Source: VBAS01 sp035318985 (GTDB lineage: Bacteria > Bacteroidota > Bacteroidia > Chitinophagales > Chitinophagaceae). Taken from it: a stretch of 45,678 nucleotides of DNA. The position numbers and the translations under genes are program-made. Position 1 is the stretch's first letter, and every line of letters starts with the position of its first letter. The notes beneath the pieces were generated by a model. That model saw only the letters and a program-made list of their open reading frames with translations, was not told the DNA's origin and ran no database searches. Shown here one piece after another: positions 32,932-41,025 of this stretch. The stretch lies in contig DATHDP010000053.1 in assembly GCA_035318985.1 (NCBI GenBank), positions 1-45,678 on the forward strand, written 5' to 3'.

Positions 32932-33546
32932 ATGAAAAAATATTTACTCTTTCTTTCGTTATTCTTAGCTTTTTGTGGGATTGGCAATGGACAACTTAAT
33001 GTCAAGGAACTTAAAAAATATGCTTTGGCCGCAAGAGATTCTTCTCCAAATTGTTTTGTTGTATATCTAAAAGGAGACTCGGTCAAGGGAAAAACTTTTA
33101 CAAAAAAAACTAATATGATCTCAGGAAAGAGCAGCTGGTTTATTGATGGGGCTGCTATCGATAATTCCAATATTTTGATGTATCAGGATGAAAATGCCTA
33201 TGTATATTGTTATCCCTACACAGGTGTTAATTCTGGTTTGAGAGATCTTTATGGTTATGAATATGGCAGACTCATAAAAGGTAAAATAAGTTTATTCTCA
33301 ACACAGGCCACCGAACGGGTTGGATTTGGCCGCGAAGTTAGCCATACATATTTTTTTCTCAGCAAAGATCCTTCTCGAGTACCGAATTTGTCGCCATCCA
33401 CGTCCAAACAATTGGAAGAAATGGTAAAAGATTACCCTCCTGCAGTTGAAAAGCTAAAACAAGAATTCAAAAAGATCAATGACAAAGAAACAAATAACTA
33501 CCCAGCCATTATTGCGGTTTTGAAAGTTTACAATGAAAAAAAATAA
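32932..33546 (+). CDS. Secreted protein, unknown function
   Basis: A 204-residue protein with signal peptide MKKYLLFLSLFLAFCGIGNGQ. The mature part is unrecognised: it contains YLKGDSVKGKTFTKKTNMI, several Tyr-rich stretches (YQDENAYVYCYPYTG) and a Lys/Glu-rich C-terminal helix (EEMVKDYPPAVEKLKQEFKKI). It could be a small beta-rich exported domain with a helical end. It follows the TIR cassette after the hairpin repeats and has its own leader repeat, so it is probably transcribed separately. A hairpin element follows its stop codon. Confidence 0.72.
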   Translation: MKKYLLFLSLFLAFCGIGNGQLNVKELKKYALAARDSSPNCFVVYLKGDSVKGKTFTKKTNMISGKSSWFIDGAAIDNSNILMYQDENAYVYCYPYTGVNSGLRDLYGYEYGRLIKGKISLFSTQATERVGFGREVSHTYFFLSKDPSRVPNLSPSTSKQLEEMVKDYPPAVEKLKQEFKKINDKETNNYPAIIAVLKVYNEKK

Positions 33547-33565
33547 ATGAGGAATTATTCCCTTC

Positions 33566-33680
33566 GCCTTGGTTCGTGTCCGTAATAAAATGCCCCGATG
33601 CCCGCATTGCATTCGCAATGCCCCCACGCATCGGAACGAATATCATAAGGTGATGCGTGAAGACACGCATCACGGCAGCA
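33566..33680. repeat. Hairpin repeat element, copy 4 (fullest form)
   Basis: Begins CGCCTTGGTTCGTGTCCG, 20 bases after a stop codon. The outer stem CCGATGC/GCATCGG (33595-33601 and 33628-33634) encloses an inner GCATTGC-ATTC-GCAATGC hairpin. A separate perfect 10-bp stem GTGATGCGTG-AAGA-CACGCATCAC follows (33650-33673). This copy shows the whole architecture. Confidence 0.85.
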
Positions 33681-33802
33681 ACAAACAGTGAATGGTGAAG
33701 ATCGAAATCAGATGCAAGATATTTTTGACAAGGATCAATCATTTTTTTATCCTCTTTTATTTTTAGATAAAACTATTATCTTGTCAATTTCAAAGCCACC
33801 AC

Positions 33803-34471
33803 ATGCCAAAACAAATTGCCTTTACTGTTATTGCTCTTTTTATTTTGTTATCCTCGCTAACCAGTTGTCATATTGCACAAAAAATGGATGCTCATGTTGG
33901 AGATCAATTCAACAATAAAGTACCGAAACCAGATAAAAGAACTGACACCACCATTCTCGTTAAATCATCTATTCCTTCCGATCCGAATGAGTTATCACAT
34001 ACTGTTAAGTCCAGTAAAAATTTATTCCTGCTGGTTTACTGGAAATATGATTACCGTCATACCTGCACATTGAATTCTGCAATTGGAGTAAATTATTTAA
34101 GGAAAGGTATTTACCAGCAATCCAGTAAACTAAAACAAAAGTTGAATGGACAACAACTGGAACTAACAATAGAACAAGTTCCCGGCAGCTTTGCTATTGT
34201 TGATAAGGGCCATGTTATACTATTGATCATTCGGTTGGACAAATACTATGTAGAACCCGAGTTTAAAGACATTGTCGTTTCCTATAAATTGTCGAGAAAC
34301 GGAGTTGAAACGAAAGCTGGTAAAATAAATATTAATACTTTTCAAAAAAACAAGGGAATGGGATTTTTCCAATCGTGGAAAGGGGCCACATCAGAATTCC
34401 TCGTCAGATACAATACTTACCTAACAGATATGAGTCATGCAATTGTAGATAAGATTATAGCGGAGTTGTAA
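33803..34471 (+). CDS. Lipoprotein, unknown function
   Basis: A 222-residue lipoprotein: MPKQIAFTVIALFILLSSLTSC gives a lipobox Cys at residue 22. The mature protein carries mixed beta segments (KNLFLLVYWKYDYRHT, GHVILLIIRLDKYYVEPEF, IVVSYKLSRNGVETKAGKI) with no catalytic motif that I can see and no family I can name. The hairpin element copies 4 and 5 flank it on both sides. It lies in a run of exported proteins of unknown function. Confidence 0.72.
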   Translation: MPKQIAFTVIALFILLSSLTSCHIAQKMDAHVGDQFNNKVPKPDKRTDTTILVKSSIPSDPNELSHTVKSSKNLFLLVYWKYDYRHTCTLNSAIGVNYLRKGIYQQSSKLKQKLNGQQLELTIEQVPGSFAIVDKGHVILLIIRLDKYYVEPEFKDIVVSYKLSRNGVETKAGKININTFQKNKGMGFFQSWKGATSEFLVRYNTYLTDMSHAIVDKIIAEL

Positions 34472-34488
34472 TTAAAAAAATCTTTCCT

Positions 34489-34565
34489 TCAACTTGCTCA
34501 GTGTCCGCAATAATGGACATCCCATGCCCGCATTGCATTCGCAATGCCTCCACGCATGAGAAAGG
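34489..34565. repeat. Hairpin repeat element, copy 5 (partial)
   Basis: Starts 18 bases after a stop codon with GTGTCCGCAATAATGG. It has the outer stem CATGC/GCATG (34523-34527, 34554-34558) around the inner GCATTGC-ATTC-GCAATGC hairpin. The second 10-bp stem of copy 4 is missing. Confidence 0.75.
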
Positions 34566-34669
34566 CTAGCACCCTGATTATTTGCAATTTTTACTAAACA
34601 GTGGATTCGCTTGCAAAATTCAATTTTTAAAAAAAGCAAGACGCTGATAGTTTAGCTAAAATTATTTTT

Positions 34670-35509
34670 ATGAAAAAGTTTCTATTGCCATTATTTGCTA
34701 TTCTATTATTTACTGCTTGTCAAAAAGAAATTTCTATGGACAAAGCATCTGAAAAAATTGCTGGTGTTGACGAAAATAAACAAGCAAAAATCTCCGTATG
34801 CCATTATGATGCCGCAACTGGCATTTCAAAGACAATTGAAATCAATGCAAATGCGTTAGCGGGGCACCTTGCACATGGAGATCTGCAAGGTGATTGTTCA
34901 ACTGTATTAACTACTATTTGCCATCAGGATTGGATGATTAAAAACCTGGATGTAGATCATTATAGAAATGGTGATCTAATACCTCAAGTTACAGACCATG
35001 TTGTTTGGTCGGGATTAAAAACAGGAGCATGGTGTTATTATAAAAATGATCCTGCAAATGGAACTATATATGGTAAATTATATAACTGGTATGCTGTAAA
35101 TGATCCAAGAGGATTAGCACCACAAGGATGGCATGTACCTACAGATGCGGAATGGACAACACTTGAAAACTGCCTGGGAGGCTGGCAGGTTGCCGGTGGT
35201 AAAATAAAATCATCCGGAACAATTGAAGCCCGGACTGGCTTATGGCTTAGTCCAAATACTGGAGCTACCAATAGTAGCGGCTTCAGTGGGCTTCCTGGTG
35301 GCGTTAGACCCGGAGATGGTGCGATCGACTTTGCAAGTATTAACCGAGGGGGTTACTGGTATAGTTCTACTGAGTTCTCTACTGATCGTGTCTGGAGCCG
35401 CCAAACGTTTTTTGATGGTAGCTATTTGCAAAGCTGCCACGAGCAAATCAACCCTCAGGGCTGTTCCACTAAGTGGATCGGGATGTCTGTTCGTTGTGTC
35501 AGGGATTGA
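34670..35509 (+). CDS. FISUMP-domain lipoprotein
   Basis: A 279-residue lipoprotein (MKKFLLPLFAILLFTAC, lipobox Cys17). After the anchor comes a short module with ISVCHYDAATGISKTIEINA and LAGHLAHGDLQGDC that recurs in Bacteroidota surface proteins. The main domain (residues about 85-279) is the Fibrobacter succinogenes major paralogous domain: WMIKNLDVDHYRNGDLIPQV, YGKLYNWYAVNDPRGLAPQG, WHVPTDAEWTTLE, and the closing GMSVRCVRD. The role is unknown, with surface exposure likely. It starts a run of lipoprotein genes. Confidence 0.9.
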   Translation: MKKFLLPLFAILLFTACQKEISMDKASEKIAGVDENKQAKISVCHYDAATGISKTIEINANALAGHLAHGDLQGDCSTVLTTICHQDWMIKNLDVDHYRNGDLIPQVTDHVVWSGLKTGAWCYYKNDPANGTIYGKLYNWYAVNDPRGLAPQGWHVPTDAEWTTLENCLGGWQVAGGKIKSSGTIEARTGLWLSPNTGATNSSGFSGLPGGVRPGDGAIDFASINRGGYWYSSTEFSTDRVWSRQTFFDGSYLQSCHEQINPQGCSTKWIGMSVRCVRD

Positions 35510-35654
35510 TAATTTGATTTCACAGTTCTCAGCAATGTTCAATAAATAAAAAGAAAGGTCAATTTTTCGCAGACGAGTCCTCCCTATCTATTTAAAAGTA
35601 GTCTACTGCTTTCATCTATCTTTAAATAAATACTCAACTCCTAAACCACCTCGC

Positions 35655-36178
35655 ATGAAATTAATTACTATTATCACCGCTATTTTATTTTTATCATCTT
35701 GTAGCGAAAAAAAGACAAAAGAGAATTATTAACTGGCATGTATAAACTTATCATCTCTGAAAATATAGATACAGCAGGGGTATGGCATGAAGACCCGTGG
35801 ACAAAAGGAGGCACTGGTTATATCGTATATGATGGTATTGGACATATGGCAGTGCATATCACCCGTGAAGGATATAAAGATTATAACTGGCTTAACAGGA
35901 TCGATGCTTTGAACCCGGAGAAAATAGAAGCCTGGATCGACAGCATGTCTGTTGATGAACTGAAAGCGGCAGTAAGAGAATTCGCAGGTAGTTATGCTTA
36001 TGCTGCCAACTATACTATTGAAGACACTGCTGATGTTGTAGTACATAATCGCTTATCAGCTTCTATTCCCGCAGAATGGGGAACTTTTGCTCCGAGATCT
36101 TTTAGTTTCAGCGGAGATACGATCATACTGCGTGTACTGGATGGTAACAGGAGGCTGAAATGGTTGAAGCTGAAATAG
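35655..36178 (+). CDS. Lipocalin-like lipoprotein with a -1 frame change in an A7 run
   Basis: Two frames join into one protein. The first, from ATG 35655, encodes the lipoprotein signal MKLITIITAILFLSSC followed by SEKK, and stops at 35732. The second, open from 35705, encodes KRELLTGMYKLIISENIDTA and a lipocalin-like (Lipocalin_5-type) domain with GGTGYIVYDGIGHMAVHITR, ending at 36178. They meet in a run of seven A (35707-35713) read as GAA-AAA-AAG in frame 0. A -1 slip there, or one extra A, restores a full-length lipoprotein. It could be a frameshift mutation, a sequencing error, phase variation or programmed slippage. ATG 35738 alone would make an unexported fragment. Confidence 0.75.
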
Positions 36179-36321
36179 GGCTCATTCCTTATACTGTTCA
36201 ATAAATTAAATCAATACTTTTTCACTCCGATCTTAATGACAAAGTCAATTATTTTTTTATTAATTCAGATACTAACTGCAACGTTACTAAACTCAGCCTT
36301 GTCAATACGTAAATTCGAGAT

Positions 36322-36753
36322 ATGAAACGGTCGGTCACTTTACTGCTTTGCCTCTTATTCATGTTGGCATTTACTATAAGTTGTAAAAAGGAAACTGTAA
36401 AAACCAAAGAAGGTATTGAAGGTGTTTGGGATCTAAGAAAAATTTCCGGCAGTTGGGCGACACAAACTTATCAACCTGGTAGTGGCAACGATATAAGTTT
36501 TACAGGAACGCTTTATCAAATAAGGGAAAACGGCCAGGTAGTAGAAAGCGGTGGATTTGAAATTGTAGCTGATGCTACTGTGGGTGAATCAACATGCCTG
36601 GATATTGAAGCTGAAAAATATACCCAGCGTATCGATTTCAAAAATGCGAGATATCCTCAAAAGGTCTTTTTAGAATTATCCGGAAATAAGCTTACGCTGC
36701 TATCAGGCTGCTTTGCATTAGATGGAGACAGCCGTCGGGAGTATGAAAGATAA
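36322..36753 (+). CDS. Small lipocalin-like lipoprotein
   Basis: A 143-residue lipoprotein: MKRSVTLLLCLLFMLAFTISC is the signal with lipobox Cys21. The mature part starts IEGVWDLRKISGSW and resembles the small lipocalin-like domains common in Bacteroidota lipoproteins, with alternating beta segments up to VFLELSGNKLTLLSGC. Two further Cys residues (STCLD, SGCFA) could form a disulfide. The function is unknown. It ends 6 bp from the end of a convergent small gene. Confidence 0.75.
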   Translation: MKRSVTLLLCLLFMLAFTISCKKETVKTKEGIEGVWDLRKISGSWATQTYQPGSGNDISFTGTLYQIRENGQVVESGGFEIVADATVGESTCLDIEAEKYTQRIDFKNARYPQKVFLELSGNKLTLLSGCFALDGDSRREYER

Positions 36754-36759
36754 TGATGA

Positions 36760-37017
36760 TCACGCCGCCTTCGCCTTACTTCGATTTGCTTTCTCTACAA
36801 AATCACCGAAGTATTCGGCCAACTGATCGATCGCAGTTGATTTTTTATTGGGATCAAAGGTCCACTGATCCGTGAAACGAAGCCTGCCCAGGTAACAATT
36901 TTCGCCATCATACAGATGCCAGAATGATGGGGCACCGTCGTTCCTTGTAATTTTTGTAAAGTAACAATCCTTATATGTTACTCCGTTGTGTTTAAAGTTG
37001 ATTTGTATTGGATCCAT
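36760..37017 (-). CDS. Small protein, unknown function
   Basis: An 85-residue cytoplasmic protein, from ATG 37017. It contains NFKHNGVTYKDCYFTKI, FWHLYDGENCYLGRLRF and a C-terminal helix (IDQLAEYFGDFVEKANRSK). No family is recognised. The composition and ordered pattern of aromatic strands then helix look like a real small fold. It is convergent with the lipocalin-like gene and lies downstream of the terminator of the tannase-like gene. Confidence 0.6.
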   Translation of the reverse strand: MDPIQINFKHNGVTYKDCYFTKITRNDGAPSFWHLYDGENCYLGRLRFTDQWTFDPNKKSTAIDQLAEYFGDFVEKANRSKAKAA

Positions 37018-37030
37018 GGGTACAAAATAA

Positions 37031-37060
37031 AAAGCCCTTTGGTGAAAACAAAGGGGCTTT
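37031..37060 (-). terminator. Terminator of the tannase-like gene
   Basis: Arms AAAGCCCTTTG and CAAAGGGGCTTT with one bulged G and a 7-base loop, followed on the minus strand by TTATTTT. It lies about 120 bp after the stop of the gene at 37181-38737. Confidence 0.75.
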
Positions 37061-37180
37061 TGGCAAGTAAATTATCGTTGTATAATTTGTACTGACTGTT
37101 AAGTTCGCTGTCCGCCCCACTGGTCCTGCTTAAAGAAATTACAAATAGAAAGAAAGTTGCAACAGGTTTCGTGATCTTGC

Positions 37181-38737
37181 TTACTCTTTTTTCTCACTGA
37201 AATTTTTTTCAAGATTGGCATCACCGCTTCCATTGTAAACCGCCTTTTTGGGATAAGGAAAAGCCGGGCGGGTCATGACTGTTTTCCCATCCACTATTTT
37301 TGAAAGAACTACACGTTCAGGCGCCTTATTTTTTTCAACCCAATTTCTTATCAAAACCACCCAATCAACATCGTCAGGACCTGTACCCCCAGCGCAATGA
37401 AGAACTCCCGGCAACATGAATAACCGGATATTTGATTGCAAGTTTTTGTCTTTGTTCATTGCATCTTCATAATGCCCGATAGTTGCTAAAGCTGAAAGAG
37501 CCGGATCGTTCCATCCATGATACATGATCATTTTTCCATTTAGTTTTTTGAATGAACTATAATCTGTATTTGTGGCATTAAGAAAAGCAGCAGCATAGGC
37601 TGTTTCTTTTAAAAAATTTTTAAAGTCGTATTGACCATAATTCCACGATGGATCGTTATACACGAGGTATTTGAACACTTCTGTTCCGAACATATAATGC
37701 AGGCTCGGAATACCCGGCATAACAGAGTTGGTTCCGCTGATCCACACATCCCATGATCCATTTTCGGCTTCAAGGCCGGGTGGAAACCCGGGATATATCT
37801 GCGCATTGTCAATGACCACCGGATCGTAAACAGATCTAACTGCATTTAATTGCTCCTTTGTAAAGCATCCGCTGGCAGCTACATCATTAGCACAAAACGG
37901 TAATTTTGAAAGATCGACCTGGCAATTTCGCGGATCACTCAATATCTGATCCTTCAATCCATCCAACTGATCGCATTGTTCAAATACAAATTTCTGAAGA
38001 AGCTTCAGATTATCATTGGTAATTACGGTATGCTTCAGATCTTTTGGGTCAGGATAATTAGCCTGGCATTCCCGTATAAATTTAGCACCGATCGCTGGCC
38101 AGTCAAACGCCGGAGCTCCGGCAACAATACCATTAAAATCATCCGGGAATTGCTGAGCTTCCATCATTGCTTGTCCACCTCCTCTTGAGCAACCTAAAAA
38201 ATATGAATAAGCCGGGGCTGAACAATAAAGTTTTTCGATTATAGATTTTGATACAACTGCAGTACGATGAACAGCTAATTTTCCAAAGTTCAGCTGACGT
38301 TCCATATTGTTCAGCGCCCAGTCAGCCTGTATTCCATTTCCTTTATGCCCGGTGTTAGTACCTACTATTGCATAGCCCTTATCGAGGTAACCTACGAGGT
38401 TATTCTGAATACTGCCTGCAAACCCTCCATTACCTGCCATTAAAAATCTGCCGTTCCATTGCTGAGGTAACAACAATTCAAAATCAATTTCCTTGCTTAT
38501 ACGACCTTCCAAACGGCAAAAAGGCACATTTATAAAGACTGGCGGGATCCAGTCTCCCTGGCCTTTGATCGTGTCTTTTGTTTTTGACTCAACTTTTATA
38601 ATGGTGAGATCAGGTAACTGCAATTTTTTTAATTCTTCACACGGTTTGCAAGGTTTTTTATTTGCACTTACCTGCGCCTGTGTATTAAATGGTATTAATG
38701 CAATTACCAGGGTGAGAGTAACGATAAGCGATTTCAT
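37181..38737 (-). CDS. Tannase / feruloyl-esterase family hydrolase
   Basis: A secreted alpha/beta hydrolase of about 518 residues. MKSLIVTLTLVIALIPFNTQAQ is a signal peptide from ATG 38737 (a TTG lies three codons upstream). The nucleophile motif is GCSRGGGQ (Ser about 184), with the Cys before it paired in the family to a Cys next to the catalytic His (GVLHCAGG), and Asp in HGWNDPALSA. This CS-D-HC layout is that of the tannase/feruloyl esterase family, which cuts ester bonds of phenolic acids in plant polymers. Substrate is not certain. It appears monocistronic, with its own terminator. Confidence 0.9.
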   Translation of the reverse strand: MKSLIVTLTLVIALIPFNTQAQVSANKKPCKPCEELKKLQLPDLTIIKVESKTKDTIKGQGDWIPPVFINVPFCRLEGRISKEIDFELLLPQQWNGRFLMAGNGGFAGSIQNNLVGYLDKGYAIVGTNTGHKGNGIQADWALNNMERQLNFGKLAVHRTAVVSKSIIEKLYCSAPAYSYFLGCSRGGGQAMMEAQQFPDDFNGIVAGAPAFDWPAIGAKFIRECQANYPDPKDLKHTVITNDNLKLLQKFVFEQCDQLDGLKDQILSDPRNCQVDLSKLPFCANDVAASGCFTKEQLNAVRSVYDPVVIDNAQIYPGFPPGLEAENGSWDVWISGTNSVMPGIPSLHYMFGTEVFKYLVYNDPSWNYGQYDFKNFLKETAYAAAFLNATNTDYSSFKKLNGKMIMYHGWNDPALSALATIGHYEDAMNKDKNLQSNIRLFMLPGVLHCAGGTGPDDVDWVVLIRNWVEKNKAPERVVLSKIVDGKTVMTRPAFPYPKKAVYNGSGDANLEKNFSEKKE

Positions 38738-38844
38738 AAAATTCAATTTGACTTAGTTCTAAAGTTATGAATTTCCATGTGTGTGAGCATAGATCATTTA
38801 ACAAACGCCAGCCAATAAACAAAGTATAATTAGCTTAATACTGT

Positions 38845-39924
38845 TTAATGCTTCTCCTGCAAATAATGTTTCTTCAATATATCCTCACCAAACTCATTTC
38901 CTTTTTCACGCCAGATAGTATGAATATGATTTGCACTTCCACGTGGCCCACCGGCATTATCAAACTCAATTAAAAAGCTTGGGCCGTTCAATACAAAATA
39001 ATGCTGCCTGTATTCATCGTAAGGCCCGATCCATCCGAAATAAATATTATCAACTCCGGCTTTAATTATTTTATCATACTCTTCTGTTGCTTTTTCGTAC
39101 TCCATATTGAAAACATATTCACGAATGATATACAGCAGTACTGCTTTTTGTTTTTTATCAAGCTGGCCGCCTTTTATACCCCAGTAATCAATCAATCGTT
39201 TGCCGCTTTCTGCGCCTGTTATCATATCACCCGGCACTTGTGTATTTTTTGTTGCTATTTGCTGTTGATCGGTTGTAAGCATATGGATGAGCTTTATACC
39301 AAGATCTTCCTCCTGCCCCAATACCCGCCACCCTGCATATTGTGTCATTTGCATTTCAGCCGGATCGGTACCAATGAACCAGGGCGTCACCGATATCTTA
39401 TCACCGGTAAAAGTTAAATTGACCGACAAATGATGACCTTCAATTTTAAATCCCCAGTTAGCATCAGAAGGTAAACCAAAAAATGCCAGATAATAATTTC
39501 GATGCGACCATTTCAGATCGATCAGGAACTGTCGTACTGTGTCATTAAAATCATGGCGGGAATAAGCAGTATCTATCCACATGTTGAGTAAATTGTCAAG
39601 GTGCATGATGCCAGTTGCTTTCAAATATCCCTGCGAGCTTAACGATGTAGATAAAATGCGGTGCAATAATCTTCTTTGTTGTTCTGTCATATCCCCAATA
39701 CTGATACCTGCTCTTGCTCTTAATCCAACCGGTAGATTATTCCATTTTATTCTTGCCGTATCGTTAAATGCAAGTAGTGCTGACTTTTTCTGTAAAGGAC
39801 TTAATGTTTTTATCAGAGAGTCGGCTGCTGTTTTTATTTCCTGGCCGTAAGATGACTGGGCTTCAACTTTATCCTGGATAAGTAGAAAAATAAACACAAG
39901 AATTAAAGCAATGCGGTTTGCCAT
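38845..39924 (-). CDS. DUF3500 domain protein, exported
   Basis: A protein of about 359 residues from ATG 39924 (an upstream in-frame start would precede the signal peptide). MANRIALILVFIFLLIQDKVEAQ is the signal. The rest matches DUF3500: a helical N-terminal part (SLSPLQKKSALLAFNDTARIKWNNLPVGL, GDMTEQQRRLLHRILSTSLS) and a core with GWKIEGHH-type and HVHT-type segments (here FKIEGHHLSVNLTF, ANHIHTIWREKGNEFG). The biochemical role is unknown. The His-rich closing segment might bind metal. It lies about 110 bp upstream of the tannase-like gene on the same strand. Confidence 0.85.
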   Translation of the reverse strand: MANRIALILVFIFLLIQDKVEAQSSYGQEIKTAADSLIKTLSPLQKKSALLAFNDTARIKWNNLPVGLRARAGISIGDMTEQQRRLLHRILSTSLSSQGYLKATGIMHLDNLLNMWIDTAYSRHDFNDTVRQFLIDLKWSHRNYYLAFFGLPSDANWGFKIEGHHLSVNLTFTGDKISVTPWFIGTDPAEMQMTQYAGWRVLGQEEDLGIKLIHMLTTDQQQIATKNTQVPGDMITGAESGKRLIDYWGIKGGQLDKKQKAVLLYIIREYVFNMEYEKATEEYDKIIKAGVDNIYFGWIGPYDEYRQHYFVLNGPSFLIEFDNAGGPRGSANHIHTIWREKGNEFGEDILKKHYLQEKH

Positions 39925-40056
39925 GGTGACTTTTTTTTGAAGATAGAATATTCTGTCCATCCGGGGTCATAAAGAAACCTACCGTCCAAAGAACTTAAAA
40001 GAACATTTCCTTTTTTATTTATTATAGATTATTTTTCGGGTATCAATTACTGAAAC

Positions 40057-40491
40057 ATGAAAAGCATACGTATATATTTTATTTTAATTGCACTGCTATA
40101 CAATTTTAGTTGTGGCGAAGCTGGTTCTGCAAAAAAAGAAACCCCAAAAAGCGCAGAGATCAAATTTCAAAACGAGAGAATTGATATTGGTGTTATAGAC
40201 GGAAAATCAAATGCAAATATTGATTTCAAATTTTCAAATATGGGCAATGCCCCTCTTACTATTATTGAAGCCAGAGGTAATTGTCATTGTGTGCATGCAA
40301 AGGCACCTGAAAAAGCTATTGAACCGGGTGACTCATCAGTCATAAGCGTTTCTTTCGATCCTGAAGGAGTATCAACCCTATTTCAAAGGACGGTCATGGT
40401 TCGATCGAATGCAACAAGAGATTCGGTCGAGCTTTATATTACTGGTGAAGTAAAACGGGATCCAAAAGAAGTAATTAAAAAAACACATTAG
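40057..40491 (+). CDS. DUF1573 domain lipoprotein
   Basis: A 144-residue lipoprotein (MKSIRIYFILIALLYNFSC, lipobox Cys19) with a DUF1573 domain, an immunoglobulin-like beta-sandwich frequent in Bacteroidota. Typical features are the FKFSNMGNAPLTI strand pair, the Cys-x-Cys in GNCHCVHAK, and GDSSVISVSFDP with a VELYITGEV end. The function is unknown; the Cys pair may form a disulfide or bind metal. It is followed 44 bp later by a broken membrane-protein gene. Confidence 0.86.
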   Translation: MKSIRIYFILIALLYNFSCGEAGSAKKETPKSAEIKFQNERIDIGVIDGKSNANIDFKFSNMGNAPLTIIEARGNCHCVHAKAPEKAIEPGDSSVISVSFDPEGVSTLFQRTVMVRSNATRDSVELYITGEVKRDPKEVIKKTH

Positions 40492-40535
40492 TTAGTGTCT
40501 TGTCCCCGATAGCTATTGTGATTCCGCCCATTTAA

Positions 40536-40908
40536 ATGACGAAGTCCTTACTTATACTGATCACAATTTTCCTGGCGGGACTAATAATACTGTTGTTACC
40601 AGATAACAATGATCCTATAATCAGATTTAATAAAATACATGGTCCATCCTTACAGGATCTGGCGGGGCTTGTATTGATAATATCTGTATGGTTAGCAAGC
40701 TTCGTCTTTGTTATTAAAAAGTGGTCTCAAGTAATAAAAAGCAGGACACAGCATCGCTTATTCTTTAGTTCTTCTTTACCTGTTTTCACTTTCAGGTGTT
40801 GTACTGGCCTTGATCTTTTCACTTGACCTGTTGTTATGGATCAGCATTAATATAGCTATAATCACTAATGTCTCGGTTATTATTATAGCGATCCGGGCAA
40901 AAGAATAA
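40536..40908 (+). pseudogene. Membrane-protein gene broken by a +1 base in an A run
   Basis: From ATG 40536 the frame encodes two membrane helices (LLILITIFLAGLIILLLP; LAGLVLIISVWLASFVFVI), then at IKKWSQVIK turns into SRTQHRLFFSS and stops at 40826. The next frame, open from about 40738, continues with KAGHSIAYSLVLLYLFSLSG and two further helices (VVLALIFSLDLLLWISI; NVSVIIIAIRAKE) up to TAA 40908. Deleting one A from the A5 run at 40736-40740 restores a roughly 123-residue protein with four helices. The family is unknown. It may be a pseudogene or a sequence error. Confidence 0.65.
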
Positions 40909-40929
40909 TGCTATCGATGTCGCTGAAAC

Positions 40930-40979
40930 AAGCATTTAAAACTTACCGATAAGGTTTTATAGCATAAATTAGAGATGTG
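40930..40979 (+). repeat. 50-bp leader repeat, copy 2
   Basis: Matches 32871-32920 at about 44 of 50 bases (AAGCATTTAAAA..., GCATAAATTAGAGAT). It stands between the broken membrane-protein gene and the FAD monooxygenase gene, about 47 bp before ATG 41026. Confidence 0.6.
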
Positions 40980-41025
40980 TGAGTTAAGACTAAACTGACT
41001 AAGGAACAATCCTCCTCGCAGAAAA

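Noticed and set aside
33688..33918. 76-residue + frame overlapping the start of the lipoprotein gene at 33803
   Set aside because: It is in a different frame, has no export signal or domain, and starts in the tail of a hairpin repeat.
32578..34565. Hairpin repeats considered as a CRISPR array or tRNA-like genes
   Set aside because: Copies are irregularly spaced, variable in length and separated by genes. They lack uniform spacers and any cloverleaf fold.
40503..40519. CCCGATAGCTATTG considered as a terminator after the DUF1573 gene
   Set aside because: The palindrome is degenerate compared with 15029-15044, the stem is too weak, and there is no T tract.
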